DNA from: an uncultured euryarchaeote
GTDB lineage: Archaea; Thermoplasmatota; Poseidoniia; Poseidoniales; Poseidoniaceae
DNA: 40,758 nucleotides
Reading direction: 5' to 3'
NCBI GenBank assembly: GCA_937894115.1
Contig: CALBFP010000042.1
Span: forward strand, 1-40,758
The notes below the pieces were generated by a model. That model was not told where the DNA came from and ran no database searches. It worked only from the letters and a program-made list of their open reading frames with translations. Made by a program: the position numbers and the translations under genes. Positions 1-7,407 of this stretch are shown here, piece after piece; position 1 is the first letter of the stretch, and every line of letters begins with the position of its first letter.

Positions 1-2
1 AG

Positions 3-161
3 CGTCGATGGGAAGAATCGGAACGCAACGATCCCGACCTGATTGAAGCAGGAGTCGAACGTTTAGGCGACCTTGTCACAACAGACTACTTTGAAAAAAA
101 TCACGATGCGAATGCAGTATCGAATTTAATGGAGCGTCAATCTTCCAAGGACGACAGTTGA
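3..161 (+). CDS. C-terminal tail of an unidentified protein (5' end outside window)
   Basis: An open frame enters from the window edge and ends at TGA 159-161, giving the last 52 residues of a protein. The tail is charged and has no membrane segment (it ends MERQSSKDDS). Nothing in it lets me name a family. Its final 25 bases overlap the 3' end of the convergent Pcc1-like gene, a compact arrangement seen repeatedly in this window. The frame is free of stops up to the edge, so it is probably a real gene end, but the product is unknown. Confidence 0.55.
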   Translation, partial: RRWEESERNDPDLIEAGVERLGDLVTTDYFEKNHDANAVSNLMERQSSKDDS

Positions 162-352
162 ACCAGTAACGCATCAACGGAATCGCGCAGTGCTCGCAGT
201 GATTCCGCCTGAACCGTAATTTCAAGTTGAGTCAAACCGTTTTCCCTTTCAACAGCATAAGGAACGTTCTGCCGTTGAAGCAGTTGAACGATTGGTTGTG
301 AATCGGAATCGGTTCCTGACCACGTTACGAGGACATGATGTCCGTTCGACAT
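137..352 (-). CDS. Pcc1-like KEOPS complex subunit
   Basis: A 71-residue protein whose C-terminal half (LEITVQAESLRALRDSVDAL) matches the pattern of Pcc1: a beta strand followed by an amphipathic helix carrying the sL.aLR..vn..L signature. Pcc1 is the small dimerising subunit of KEOPS, which with Kae1, Bud32 and Cgi121 makes the t6A37 modification of ANN-decoding tRNAs. The length fits the family (about 70-90 aa). The usual Asn after the ALR motif is replaced (SVDALL), so the protein is divergent. It is divergent from hflX and overlaps the preceding gene tail by 25 bases at its 3' end. The family call rests on short motifs; no other KEOPS gene is in the window. Confidence 0.6.
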   Translation of the reverse strand: MSNGHHVLVTWSGTDSDSQPIVQLLQRQNVPYAVERENGLTQLEITVQAESLRALRDSVDALLVQLSSLED

Positions 353-524
353 ACACGTCCCTCACGGCGGATACATATGAGAATGATGCAATCCAAACCA
401 ATGGAGTGTTCGCCTGTACGCCTCTGGACAAGAACAAATCGAAAACGTCCTTCATGTCCATTGGTTGCATTTTGTTGTTGTGTCCAATGCATGCAATCAA
501 ATGGGGATTGGCCCTGCGACTCTT

Positions 525-1886
525 ATGGCAGATTCAGACGTCGACCTCCTTGCTGGTGCAGGTGGTTTGCTCATGGATGATGCGCAATCCGATCACAACG
601 GCCGAAAAGCCCTGTTGTTGGTTCGAAACAATGAGGATTGTTCCGAATTTGTTGCGCTTGCTCATACGATGGGGATACACATCGTGGAACGCATTGATCA
701 ACGAGGGAAATCCGATTCAAAGTGGTTTATGGGACGAGGGAAATTGCAAGACGTTGTCGAGGATCTTCGCTCATCTTCTGAAGGACATCCGTGGAACGGT
801 GTCGACTTGCTGTTGCTCCATACCAATGCAACTCCTCGTCAATTGGTTGGTGTCAATGATGCGGTTGGTGTCGAAGTCTGGGATCGCGTACGCTTGCTTC
901 TGGCATTGTTTACTGCCCATGCTTCAAGTGTTGAGGCACGCACCCAAGTGCGAATCGCTCGTTTGCAGTCCGATCGAACGGTCCTTCGTGAAATTGTAAA
1001 ATTGCAAACGACCGGTGAACGTGCTGGTTACGGTGGTGCTGGACAAACTGCTGCCGGTTCCATACTAAACAACGTTAATCGCGAACTTACCGCATTAAGA
1101 AAACGGCAAAGAAGACAAGTGAAATCGGCAACAGAACGACGGAGACAACGAAAACAACATGCCATGACAATCGGACTTGCCGGCTACACCAATGCAGGCA
1201 AATCAAGCCTGTTCCGTCGATTGTCGGGCAAGGAGGTTCTTGTTGAGGACCGACTGTTTTCAACATTGGAATCAACGCTTGGCCGATTGGAGTCAAGCCC
1301 GCGCATTCTTTTGGCCGATACGATTGGATTTATTGATGGACTTCCAAACGCAACCCTAGAGGCGTTTCGCGCTACGCTTGCTGAAGCAATTGAGTGCGAT
1401 CTGTTGTTGCTGCTTATCGATCTTAGCGACAACATAACAGAAATGGAGCGAAAAATCAGGACATCCATTCGTGAATTGACAGAACGTGCGCTCGACGCTG
1501 ATGACACCTCCATCATGGAGCGAATGCAGCCTGTGCTGACAAAGGCAGATGCGGTCGTTACCAAATCTCTTGATGCTGTGCAGCCCATGCTTTCTGAGTA
1601 CGGTTTGTCAAACCCATTGGTGGTTTCATCGCACACTGGAGAAGGTTTGGATGAGCTTAAATCAACGATTTTGAATACTCTTTTGGGACCCAAAAAAACA
1701 CTTGTCATACTCGATGGGCAATCCCAAGAGATGGCATCGAAAGCCATCCTTTCAAGGATTTACGACGCTGTTTATGTTCATGAACACACCAAATTACCAA
1801 ACGGCATTGAAGTCCAAATCAGTGCAACCGATGAAACAATTTCAATGCTGAGTGTAAATCACAACGGACGGATTCAACTCAAGTAG
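525..1886 (+). CDS. hflX: HflX family ribosome-associated GTPase
   Basis: HflX-type GTPase that in other organisms binds the large ribosomal subunit and splits stalled or stressed ribosomes. From the ATG at 525 the protein is 453 aa. The N-terminal HflX domain covers roughly residues 20-200, including the family's Gly-rich GxGGAGQT-like loop (ERAGYGGAGQTAA), then a basic coiled region, then the G domain: G1 GYTNAGKS at 220-227, the switch region LFSTLESTLGRL, G3 DTIGF from 265 and a G4-like TKAD. The frame is open back to a TTG at 465, with ATGs at 501, 525 and 573; the conserved domain starts after residue 20, so 525 is a compromise. It is followed after about 20 bases by a membrane-protein gene. 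The family is certain; only the start is not. Confidence 0.95.
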   Translation: MADSDVDLLAGAGGLLMDDAQSDHNGRKALLLVRNNEDCSEFVALAHTMGIHIVERIDQRGKSDSKWFMGRGKLQDVVEDLRSSSEGHPWNGVDLLLLHTNATPRQLVGVNDAVGVEVWDRVRLLLALFTAHASSVEARTQVRIARLQSDRTVLREIVKLQTTGERAGYGGAGQTAAGSILNNVNRELTALRKRQRRQVKSATERRRQRKQHAMTIGLAGYTNAGKSSLFRRLSGKEVLVEDRLFSTLESTLGRLESSPRILLADTIGFIDGLPNATLEAFRATLAEAIECDLLLLLIDLSDNITEMERKIRTSIRELTERALDADDTSIMERMQPVLTKADAVVTKSLDAVQPMLSEYGLSNPLVVSSHTGEGLDELKSTILNTLLGPKKTLVILDGQSQEMASKAILSRIYDAVYVHEHTKLPNGIEVQISATDETISMLSVNHNGRIQLK

Positions 1887-1906
1887 ACCGAATGGGTGGG
1901 CTTTAC

Positions 1907-2821
1907 ATGAGAGAAGATGAATCGGACTGGATTGGCCTAGAAGGCCTTCCTGAAACAGAATCTTCAGCACTGTTTGCAACGTCGAACGCAACATTCACCA
2001 TCCCAGATACAACGCTTCACCCCATCACAAAGTCGATTGCTGTTTTTGTGTTGTTCATTGCAGCTTCTGGTTTCCTTAACGGACTTGATTACGCTTCTCC
2101 TGATTCAGGATTGGTTCAGCCCGATGAATTTGTGTATCGTTTGTCGCAATCAGCGCCCCCAAATTCAGCCATGTTTGATGGTATGGTCTACGATCACCAA
2201 GGCGATCCGTTGGAAGGAATCGAAATCAAACTTGAGTGGGAAGAAAAACCAGGGTGGTTCAACTCAAGCGTCACCCAAACCGACGGAAACGGGACATTTT
2301 CTTTTGAGTACGTAAAGCCTGGACTTGCTCGAATCGACATAACGATTGAGAGAGACAATTATTCCGACACGTTGGTTGAACGAGTTTTACTATCGCCACC
2401 TGCATTGATAGAGCCCTATGGTTTTACTCGACTCGAGTTCATTATGCCGTCTCCTGATACTTTTGAGAACGAACCTTGTCCGTATGGCCAAGAGGAATGT
2501 ACGAAAAGGTTGATCGACCGCAATGAAGAACAAAAGAAGAACCCGCGAATGGACCCCAGCGCAGCGGGAATCTACATCATGCTTGGCTATGGATTCATGG
2601 GGGTCTCGATTATCTCGGTTGGTTTTGTTGTGTGGGCGCTTCGAAGTGGCTCCGTTGCGGTTCTCAGAATGAGCACCGTATTCGCTTTCTTTGGCGTAGG
2701 ACACTACTACGCAGCGTGCATTCTCGGATTGACTGCATTTTTGCTTACCTTCGCCATCCCCAAACGAAGTAAGACATTGAATCATGATGCTTTTGATGCA
2801 AACATGCAATCTTCCTTATGA
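1907..2821 (+). CDS. membrane protein with carboxypeptidase-regulatory-like Ig-type domain
   Basis: About 304 aa. A hydrophobic segment near residues 40-58 (SIAVFVLFIAASGF) is followed by an extracytoplasmic beta-sandwich of the carboxypeptidase regulatory-like type: VYDHQGDPLEGIEIKLEW, then TDGNGTFSFEYVKPG, the classic strand-turn signature of these folds. Two further membrane segments near the C-terminus (YIMLGYGFMGVSIISVGFVV and a later Ala/Leu-rich stretch) anchor it. The ATG at 1907 is preferred over 1892 because GGGTGGG lies 7 bases upstream; 1892 is only 5 bases after the hflX stop. Its stop overlaps the next ATG as ATGA, implying translational coupling with the beta-propeller gene. 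The substrate or partner is unknown. Confidence 0.75.
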   Translation: MREDESDWIGLEGLPETESSALFATSNATFTIPDTTLHPITKSIAVFVLFIAASGFLNGLDYASPDSGLVQPDEFVYRLSQSAPPNSAMFDGMVYDHQGDPLEGIEIKLEWEEKPGWFNSSVTQTDGNGTFSFEYVKPGLARIDITIERDNYSDTLVERVLLSPPALIEPYGFTRLEFIMPSPDTFENEPCPYGQEECTKRLIDRNEEQKKNPRMDPSAAGIYIMLGYGFMGVSIISVGFVVWALRSGSVAVLRMSTVFAFFGVGHYYAACILGLTAFLLTFAIPKRSKTLNHDAFDANMQSSL

Positions 2822-3900
2822 GGGCAAAAGCATCGGGAACCATGGACCTGAGCAGTTGTACGTGGATGGTTCGAGAATTGGGAGAAGCCGTGAGTTGTGT
2901 GCATCTTCTCGATGACAATTCAATCCTTGTTGGTGGATGGGATGGGAAAGTCAAATGTTGGTCGGATGAAGGTGATTTGATTTGGGAAAGCCAAACACCG
3001 AATCGGGTTTCCTCAATACTCGTCAAGGATAACTTTGTTTACACAACCTCCGGCTTACATCTCGTTTGCATGGCGCATGATTCGGGTGAGATCGTTTGGG
3101 AAACTGCCCTCGAAGGGTCTGCAGATGCCGTTGTTGCAACCGATGAATGCTTGCTGGCCTCATCCTCCGTGTATGATATCGAGCACAACGATTTCATTGA
3201 ATCCGCTGTATGGGCCATCTCCTTCGATGGAAACGTGCTTGAAACACACCGTATGGATGAGCGCCCGTGGACGTTTCAAACCTACAAACACGGCGCAATA
3301 GCGGGACTTGGAAGGCCGATGAACGGGTATTTGATCCTCGACCAAAAGGGAGGAATTGTTGAACAAAATACCGAATGGGAAAGTCCCACAATCTGTTCGA
3401 CAAAAGGTTCAACTCCTCTGTTCGGTCTTGCCAATGGTTGTGTTTACTCAATTGATGGGACATTGTTGAAAACAATGGACGCTGCTGTTAGCAACATCAT
3501 ACAACAGTCAGGAGGTTTGCTCCTGTCTGACGATGGAGGCCATCTTGAATTTTACAAGGAAGGGGTTCAGTGGGAATGCAAAGGGGACGAGATTGGTAAT
3601 CTCTGTGCAGGGTTTGATGTCCATGGGAGCCCCTCATGCTGGGTTTCTCGTTGGAAAGGCTCGAAAGGTGAAGTTTTGGTTCACAACATGATTGATGGTG
3701 CGATTCTAGCAAGTCTCGACGGCCCAAGGGTTCACGACATGACGTCAAATTTGCATCGCGTAGCATTGGGTTGCGACAGCGGACAGGTCTACGTTTGGGA
3801 AAAGAAACTTTTCCAACGAAGACTCACCCAGCCGATGCACCAAGAAAACGATGCTGCAAGAAGCGCAATGTTGGAAAAACTCAGATCTTTGAGGAAATAA
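2818..3900 (+). CDS. beta-propeller (WD40/PQQ-like) repeat protein
   Basis: A 360-residue protein of repeated four-strand blades. Visible repeats include ILVGGWDGKVKCWSDEGDLI, VYTTSGLHLVCMAHDSGEIV, and GCDSGQVYVWEKKLF near the end, all with the WD40/PQQ-type pattern of a hydrophobic strand, Gly-Asp turn and Trp. No signal peptide or membrane segment is visible, so it is probably cytoplasmic or held by its upstream partner. The ATG overlaps the preceding stop by four bases (ATGA); a second in-frame ATG at 2842 is possible. The C-terminus (about 330-360) is a basic helical tail. Propellers of this kind are usually scaffolds, and no catalytic residues can be assigned. Operon membership with hflX is inferred from spacing. 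Confidence 0.7.
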   Translation: MRAKASGTMDLSSCTWMVRELGEAVSCVHLLDDNSILVGGWDGKVKCWSDEGDLIWESQTPNRVSSILVKDNFVYTTSGLHLVCMAHDSGEIVWETALEGSADAVVATDECLLASSSVYDIEHNDFIESAVWAISFDGNVLETHRMDERPWTFQTYKHGAIAGLGRPMNGYLILDQKGGIVEQNTEWESPTICSTKGSTPLFGLANGCVYSIDGTLLKTMDAAVSNIIQQSGGLLLSDDGGHLEFYKEGVQWECKGDEIGNLCAGFDVHGSPSCWVSRWKGSKGEVLVHNMIDGAILASLDGPRVHDMTSNLHRVALGCDSGQVYVWEKKLFQRRLTQPMHQENDAARSAMLEKLRSLRK

Positions 3901-3990
3901 TTTCCTGAAGCAACGGAGCTCTTCGTAATGAGATGGTTCGGTCGATTGAAAGGGCAAAGAACTTCAATGCAAACTTGTTGAGGTAACTCG

Positions 3991-4743
3991 ATGAAGACAA
4001 GAGCCATCCTTGTTGCAGGAGGAAAAGGTTCGCGTTTGTATCCGTTTACACGCTACACTCAGAAGACATTGTTGCCACTTTATGACCGTCCTGTTATCGA
4101 TTATGCGCTTGGTACCATACGAAGAAGTGGAATCTCGCGCACAACGATCGTGTCAAACGAACACATCGGTCACATCGCAAAGCATGTTGGACAGAGTTTG
4201 GAACACGAGCAACTTCACTACGTGCTTGAGGAAGAACCGTTAGGGGTAGCTCAAGCACTCCTGCTGGCTCGCCCGCACAATGAAAATTGCCGTCTGTTGG
4301 TCTATTTCTCCGATAACATCACCACGGTTGAATTCGATAAGTTAGTACACGATTTTTCTGAAGCTGAATCACCCCCTGGTTGCGTCCTTCTAGCAAGGGA
4401 AGAGGAGCATCCACAAGCATTCGGAGTGGCTGTTTTGGATGAAAGCGGTTCAATTATTGATGTCGTTGAGAAGCCCGAAAATCCTCCCTCGAATCTCGCC
4501 ATCGGAGGCATTTACCTGTTCGACGAAACGTTCTGGGACAAACTTGACAGCGCTGTCAAACAAAAACAGGATGCTTTTTCAATCTCCGATATCAATCGAA
4601 TGTACATCGCTGAAGGTAAGGCAACTCTTGTATCGGTTGGAAGTGAAACTTGGGTTGATTGTGGCACACCCAAAACACTTCTTCAAGCAAGCATTATGGC
4701 ACGAGACGGGAAACTTAACCCGAGGCCGTATCGGGAAAGGTGA
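3991..4743 (+). CDS. sugar-1-phosphate nucleotidyltransferase, RmlA-like (glucose-1-phosphate thymidylyltransferase family)
   Basis: A 250-aa Rossmann-like nucleotidyltransferase that joins a sugar-1-phosphate to an NTP to make an NDP-sugar and pyrophosphate. The N-terminal signature [20 protein letters not shown] contains the nucleotide-binding G-G-x-G-x-R-L and the P-x-T-x-x-x-x-K Lys. The metal-binding loop, usually LGDN, reads YFSDN here. [20 protein letters not shown] and [14 protein letters not shown] match the family's sugar-binding and C-terminal motifs. GAGGT at 3980-3984 is a Shine-Dalgarno six bases before the ATG. It is followed within 5 bases by a UDP-sugar dehydrogenase and then a GtrA-like gene, so it probably feeds surface glycan or glycolipid synthesis. 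The base and sugar are not determinable, and no rmlB, rmlC or rmlD lies nearby. Confidence 0.85.
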   Translation: MKTRAILVAGGKGSRLYPFTRYTQKTLLPLYDRPVIDYALGTIRRSGISRTTIVSNEHIGHIAKHVGQSLEHEQLHYVLEEEPLGVAQALLLARPHNENCRLLVYFSDNITTVEFDKLVHDFSEAESPPGCVLLAREEEHPQAFGVAVLDESGSIIDVVEKPENPPSNLAIGGIYLFDETFWDKLDSAVKQKQDAFSISDINRMYIAEGKATLVSVGSETWVDCGTPKTLLQASIMARDGKLNPRPYRER

Positions 4744-4747
4744 TGGT

Positions 4748-5572
4748 ATGAAAATAGGCATTATTGGTGCAGGAATGGTTGGAGGAGCAATTGAGCATTG
4801 CTTTCAAAACACTCATGATTTGTATGTTCATGACCCGGCGCGAGGGACTAGCTTATCGGTCGTTATCGATAATGTTGACTTTGCTTACATTGCAGTCCCA
4901 ACACCGCAACATCCAGAGACAGGTGCATGCGATACAAGCATTGTTGAGGCAACTCTCGAGGCTCTGCCAAATGGATTTACTGCGGTGATCAAAAGCACAA
5001 TCGTTCCTGGCACAACCCAACACTTCCATGAAAAATACCCTCACCTCAAAATCGCCTATTCGCCAGAATTCCTTGTTGAACGACAGCGACTGGAAGACTT
5101 TGCCAATCAGGACATCTTGGTCTGCGGCACGCATCATGCAGATGTTGCAGAACGCGTGTTTGAACAGCATCGAAAAGCTGGCGTTCTGCGAAAAGAGCAG
5201 ACGTTTCATGTAACACCAACACAAGCGGAATTGGTCAAGTACACAAAAAATACCTTTTATGCACTAAAGGTCATCTTTGCAAACCAATTGTACGATGTTT
5301 GCCAACAATTGGATGAAGATTGGTATACCATCCGTGAAATCATAACTGCTGAGCAGGCACAGCCAATTGGCCCTTCTCACCTCGACCCAATCTTCGGATT
5401 GTATCGAGGTTTTGGAGGCAAGTGTTTGCCAAAGGATTCACTCGCATTGGGTGTCCTCGCTGAACAACTCGGTGTCAAATACGAGTGGATGGATGCAATG
5501 CAAGAAGACAACGAACGTTTACGGCGCATTCTAACTGGGAAATCAAGCGATGTGGTCACCAATGACGACTGA
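4748..5572 (+). CDS. short UDP-glucose/GDP-mannose dehydrogenase family protein (lacks C-terminal domain)
   Basis: Members oxidise the C6 hydroxyl of an NDP-hexose to the uronate with two NAD+. This 274-aa protein has the NAD-binding loop [11 protein letters not shown] at residues 4-14, the strand VPTPQ and KSTIVPGTT of domain 1, YSPEFL, a central dimerisation helix ([20 protein letters not shown]), and the active-site motif [10 protein letters not shown] with the catalytic Cys at 226. It ends about 45 residues later, whereas the family usually runs to 400-450 aa with a C-terminal UDP-binding Rossmann domain. The ATG overlaps the next gene, so no C-terminal domain follows in any frame. The Shine-Dalgarno AGGTGAT at 4739-4745 spans the upstream stop codon. 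The catalytic Cys is retained, so activity is plausible but substrate binding must differ. Confidence 0.85.
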   Translation: MKIGIIGAGMVGGAIEHCFQNTHDLYVHDPARGTSLSVVIDNVDFAYIAVPTPQHPETGACDTSIVEATLEALPNGFTAVIKSTIVPGTTQHFHEKYPHLKIAYSPEFLVERQRLEDFANQDILVCGTHHADVAERVFEQHRKAGVLRKEQTFHVTPTQAELVKYTKNTFYALKVIFANQLYDVCQQLDEDWYTIREIITAEQAQPIGPSHLDPIFGLYRGFGGKCLPKDSLALGVLAEQLGVKYEWMDAMQEDNERLRRILTGKSSDVVTNDD

Positions 5573-6017
5573 AGCTGTAATGCTACATGAGCGGTTGGCT
5601 CCCCGTGGATCATTGGGGCGGTTCGCACTCGCCGGGGCGTTTAACAGCGCTGTTTTTTACGTCTCTTGGACCTTTTCGATGTTCCTGTTACCAGGGGTTG
5701 ATGTCGAGATTTTGTGGGGTACATTTTGGGGCCTTACTGGCCTTATGGCACACTTTGTGCATCGGCATTACACCTTTGACAACCACAAACCACTCAACTG
5801 GACTTTGCCAACTGCGATTCCTGTTTATGTTGGCAGTTTGCTTGGTTCCAGCGTAACCATTGGATGGCTGTCGAAAGAATACCCCGCACAGATAGAATGG
5901 TTGGGGATTCCCAACATGCTGTGTTGGGGCATTCTCATCTGGTTGACGATGCGAATTTTTGTGTTCCAATTCTCACCGTCTAAACCGCATGCGTCTCAAG
6001 CAGGTCAAACGGAATAA
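5550..6017 (+). CDS. GtrA-like membrane protein
   Basis: A 155-aa integral membrane protein with four predicted helices, roughly residues 23-46, 52-72, 88-108 and 120-140. [19 protein letters not shown] resembles the GtrA/DPMS-type first helix (r+f..G..n......). GtrA proteins are thought to flip or stabilise polyprenyl-phosphate-linked sugars, which fits the upstream nucleotidyltransferase and sugar dehydrogenase. The ATG at 5550 lies inside the end of the dehydrogenase (23-base overlap); ATGs at 5562 and 5580 are alternatives and none has a clear Shine-Dalgarno. The 3' end overlaps the convergent DUF2237 gene by 38 bases. The family call rests on size, topology and context. Confidence 0.6.
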   Translation: MWSPMTTEAVMLHERLAPRGSLGRFALAGAFNSAVFYVSWTFSMFLLPGVDVEILWGTFWGLTGLMAHFVHRHYTFDNHKPLNWTLPTAIPVYVGSLLGSSVTIGWLSKEYPAQIEWLGIPNMLCWGILIWLTMRIFVFQFSPSKPHASQAGQTE

Positions 6018-6342
6018 TCTTCAGTGCTTCTTCATGGGTTGCTTCGAGATCAACTGGACAAGCAGAACCTGCATGAACGGCTGCGAGCCATGTTCGTGCA
6101 CAAACACACCATGAATCACCTGGCTTCAGTCCTGGGAATGAAAAATGTGGAGCTGGTGTCATCAAATCGTTCCCTTGTGATTTTGCATACTCAAGGAAAT
6201 CTTGAGTCACGACACAACACACTGTGTGAGAGCCCCGGTCGTTTGCATCTGTATTGCAACAACCATCGCGATACCAGCCTGTAAGCGGCTCTGAAGAGCA
6301 GGTTTTCAATTCGGTTCCAAGGACGTTAACGGATGGATGCAT
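5980..6342 (-). CDS. DUF2237 family protein
   Basis: A 120-aa cysteine-rich soluble protein. Its sequence closely follows the DUF2237 signature: NVLGTELKTCSSEPLTGWYR followed by DGCCNT, then GSHTVCCVVTQDFLEYAKSQ, GNDLMTP, FPGLKPGDSWCVCA, and an end with [13 protein letters not shown]. The biochemical function of the family is unknown. The conserved Cys pairs (DGCC, VCC, CVC) suggest metal or redox chemistry, which is inference. The start is set at the ATG at 6342 because homologous sequence begins right after it (MHPSVNVLG); the frame stays open upstream to 6480 but looks non-conserved and would overlap the divergent TerB-like gene. It is convergent with the GtrA-like gene, overlapping by 38 bases. 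Confidence 0.85.
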   Translation of the reverse strand: MHPSVNVLGTELKTCSSEPLTGWYRDGCCNTDANDRGSHTVCCVVTQDFLEYAKSQGNDLMTPAPHFSFPGLKPGDSWCVCARTWLAAVHAGSACPVDLEATHEEALKIIPFDLLETHAV

Positions 6343-6466
6343 GCCGCAACCAAAAAGCGCTTCCCTATGAATCATCGTGTGGAAGCAAGAGGTTCGCTGC
6401 AAAACAAGAGTTTTGTCGCGATTGGAGGCGAGAGGTTCTTGATGGAGAAGCATCAGAGTCCATAAT

Positions 6467-6898
6467 ATGCTACCCGACATTCTCCAGACCTTACCCCGCG
6501 ATGAACGATACGCCTATGCTCGTTTGCTAGCTTACATGGCTCGCGTCGATGAGGAAATTACGGTTGACGAACTCGCCATGTTTGAACAACAACTCGGAAA
6601 AGCACTCCTATCACCGAATCAGCGGGAAGTATTGCGGAGAGCCCTGAAAAGCCCCCCCACTTTAGAAGAATGCTTGGACGGACTTGGTCCAGAGGCTGGT
6701 AAACTGGCACTCAGGGATGCAGTTCTTATGGCGGCCTCCGACGGCACTGTTGATGATGATGAACTTGAAGTTCTGAAAGAAATTGCAGAACATATTGGCC
6801 TTGTTCCTGATGCCGTCCAGCAACTGATTGACTGGACAAAGGTTGGGTATGCTTGGATGCAAGACGGATATGATTTGCTCAATACCCTTCAAGGCTGA
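6467..6898 (+). CDS. TerB-like domain protein, first of a tandem pair
   Basis: A 143-aa all-helical protein with two acidic TerB-like motifs: a first at residues 24-40 (ARVDEEITVDELAMFEQQL) and a second near 88-108 (MAASDGTVDDDELEVLKEIA). In TerB these Asp/Glu-rich helices bind metal ions. TerB domains occur in tellurite-resistance, stress and phage-defence contexts and in membrane-associated signalling, and the archaeal role is unknown. The next gene, 6 bases downstream, is a paralogue with the same layout, and an adenine methyltransferase follows. No membrane segment is present. The C-terminus (DWTKVGYAWMQDGYDLL) parallels DWVSSGWDWHANGIHL of the paralogue. Confidence 0.7.
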   Translation: MLPDILQTLPRDERYAYARLLAYMARVDEEITVDELAMFEQQLGKALLSPNQREVLRRALKSPPTLEECLDGLGPEAGKLALRDAVLMAASDGTVDDDELEVLKEIAEHIGLVPDAVQQLIDWTKVGYAWMQDGYDLLNTLQG

Positions 6899-6904
6899 AG
6901 TCCT

Positions 6905-7354
6905 ATGTTTTGCGACGGAGTCGCTGATTTGGAGCCGTCTGAGCGTACGCGATATGCTGACTTACTGGTACTGATCGCGGCCGCAGATGGAGAGCTTGTT
7001 CGAGAGGAAATCCAAGTACTGGAAGGTTTCATGGGAAGAGCCATGGTTCATCCAGAGGCACGGACCTCAATTCGACGAGGTTTGTTTGATACGACTCGTC
7101 TTGCAAATTTACTCAAGAATGCTGAGACCAGAACATTGCGTTACGCCCTCCGTGATGGTGCTCTTGTCGCTGCTGCAGATGGTGATTATGATCGGCGTGA
7201 ATTGAGGATACTAAAGAAAATCGCGACCGCTGCGGGAGTGAGTGAAGCGGAGCTAAAAGACCTGTTCGACTGGGTTTCAAGTGGGTGGGACTGGCATGCA
7301 AACGGCATTCATCTCACAAAATTACCCGCTCAAAACGATTCACTCTCAGAATGA
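6905..7354 (+). CDS. TerB-like domain protein, second of a tandem pair
   Basis: A 149-aa paralogue of the preceding product. It shows the same two acidic helical motifs (VLIAAADGELVREEIQVLEG and VAAADGDYDRRELRILKKIA) and a similar C-terminal Trp-containing segment. The two products diverge strongly outside these motifs, so this is an old duplication whose members probably pair or specialise. Spacing (6 bases) implies co-translation with the first copy. The stop codon lies next to a short inverted repeat (AATCAT-ttc-ATGATT, 7354-7368) before the methyltransferase gene. Function is unassigned; metal binding is inferred from TerB. Confidence 0.7.
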   Translation: MFCDGVADLEPSERTRYADLLVLIAAADGELVREEIQVLEGFMGRAMVHPEARTSIRRGLFDTTRLANLLKNAETRTLRYALRDGALVAAADGDYDRRELRILKKIATAAGVSEAELKDLFDWVSSGWDWHANGIHLTKLPAQNDSLSE

Positions 7355-7407
7355 ATCATTTCATGATTTCAACAGGCACATTCAAACCATGATTGAATAC
7401 CCACTGG

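Noticed and set aside
292-999. Plus-strand frame of 235 codons overlapping the start of hflX
   Set aside because: It lies in another frame of the hflX coding region, is rich in Cys, Trp and Arg as shadow frames usually are, and has no family signature.
5550-6017. A frameshift separating the missing C-terminal domain of the UDP-sugar dehydrogenase
   Set aside because: The following frame encodes hydrophobic helices of a GtrA-like protein, not a Rossmann substrate-binding domain, so this is a short form and not a frameshift.
7354-7368. Short inverted repeat after the second TerB-like gene as a terminator
   Set aside because: Arms are only six bases, there is no following T run, and the methyltransferase gene follows closely on the same strand.
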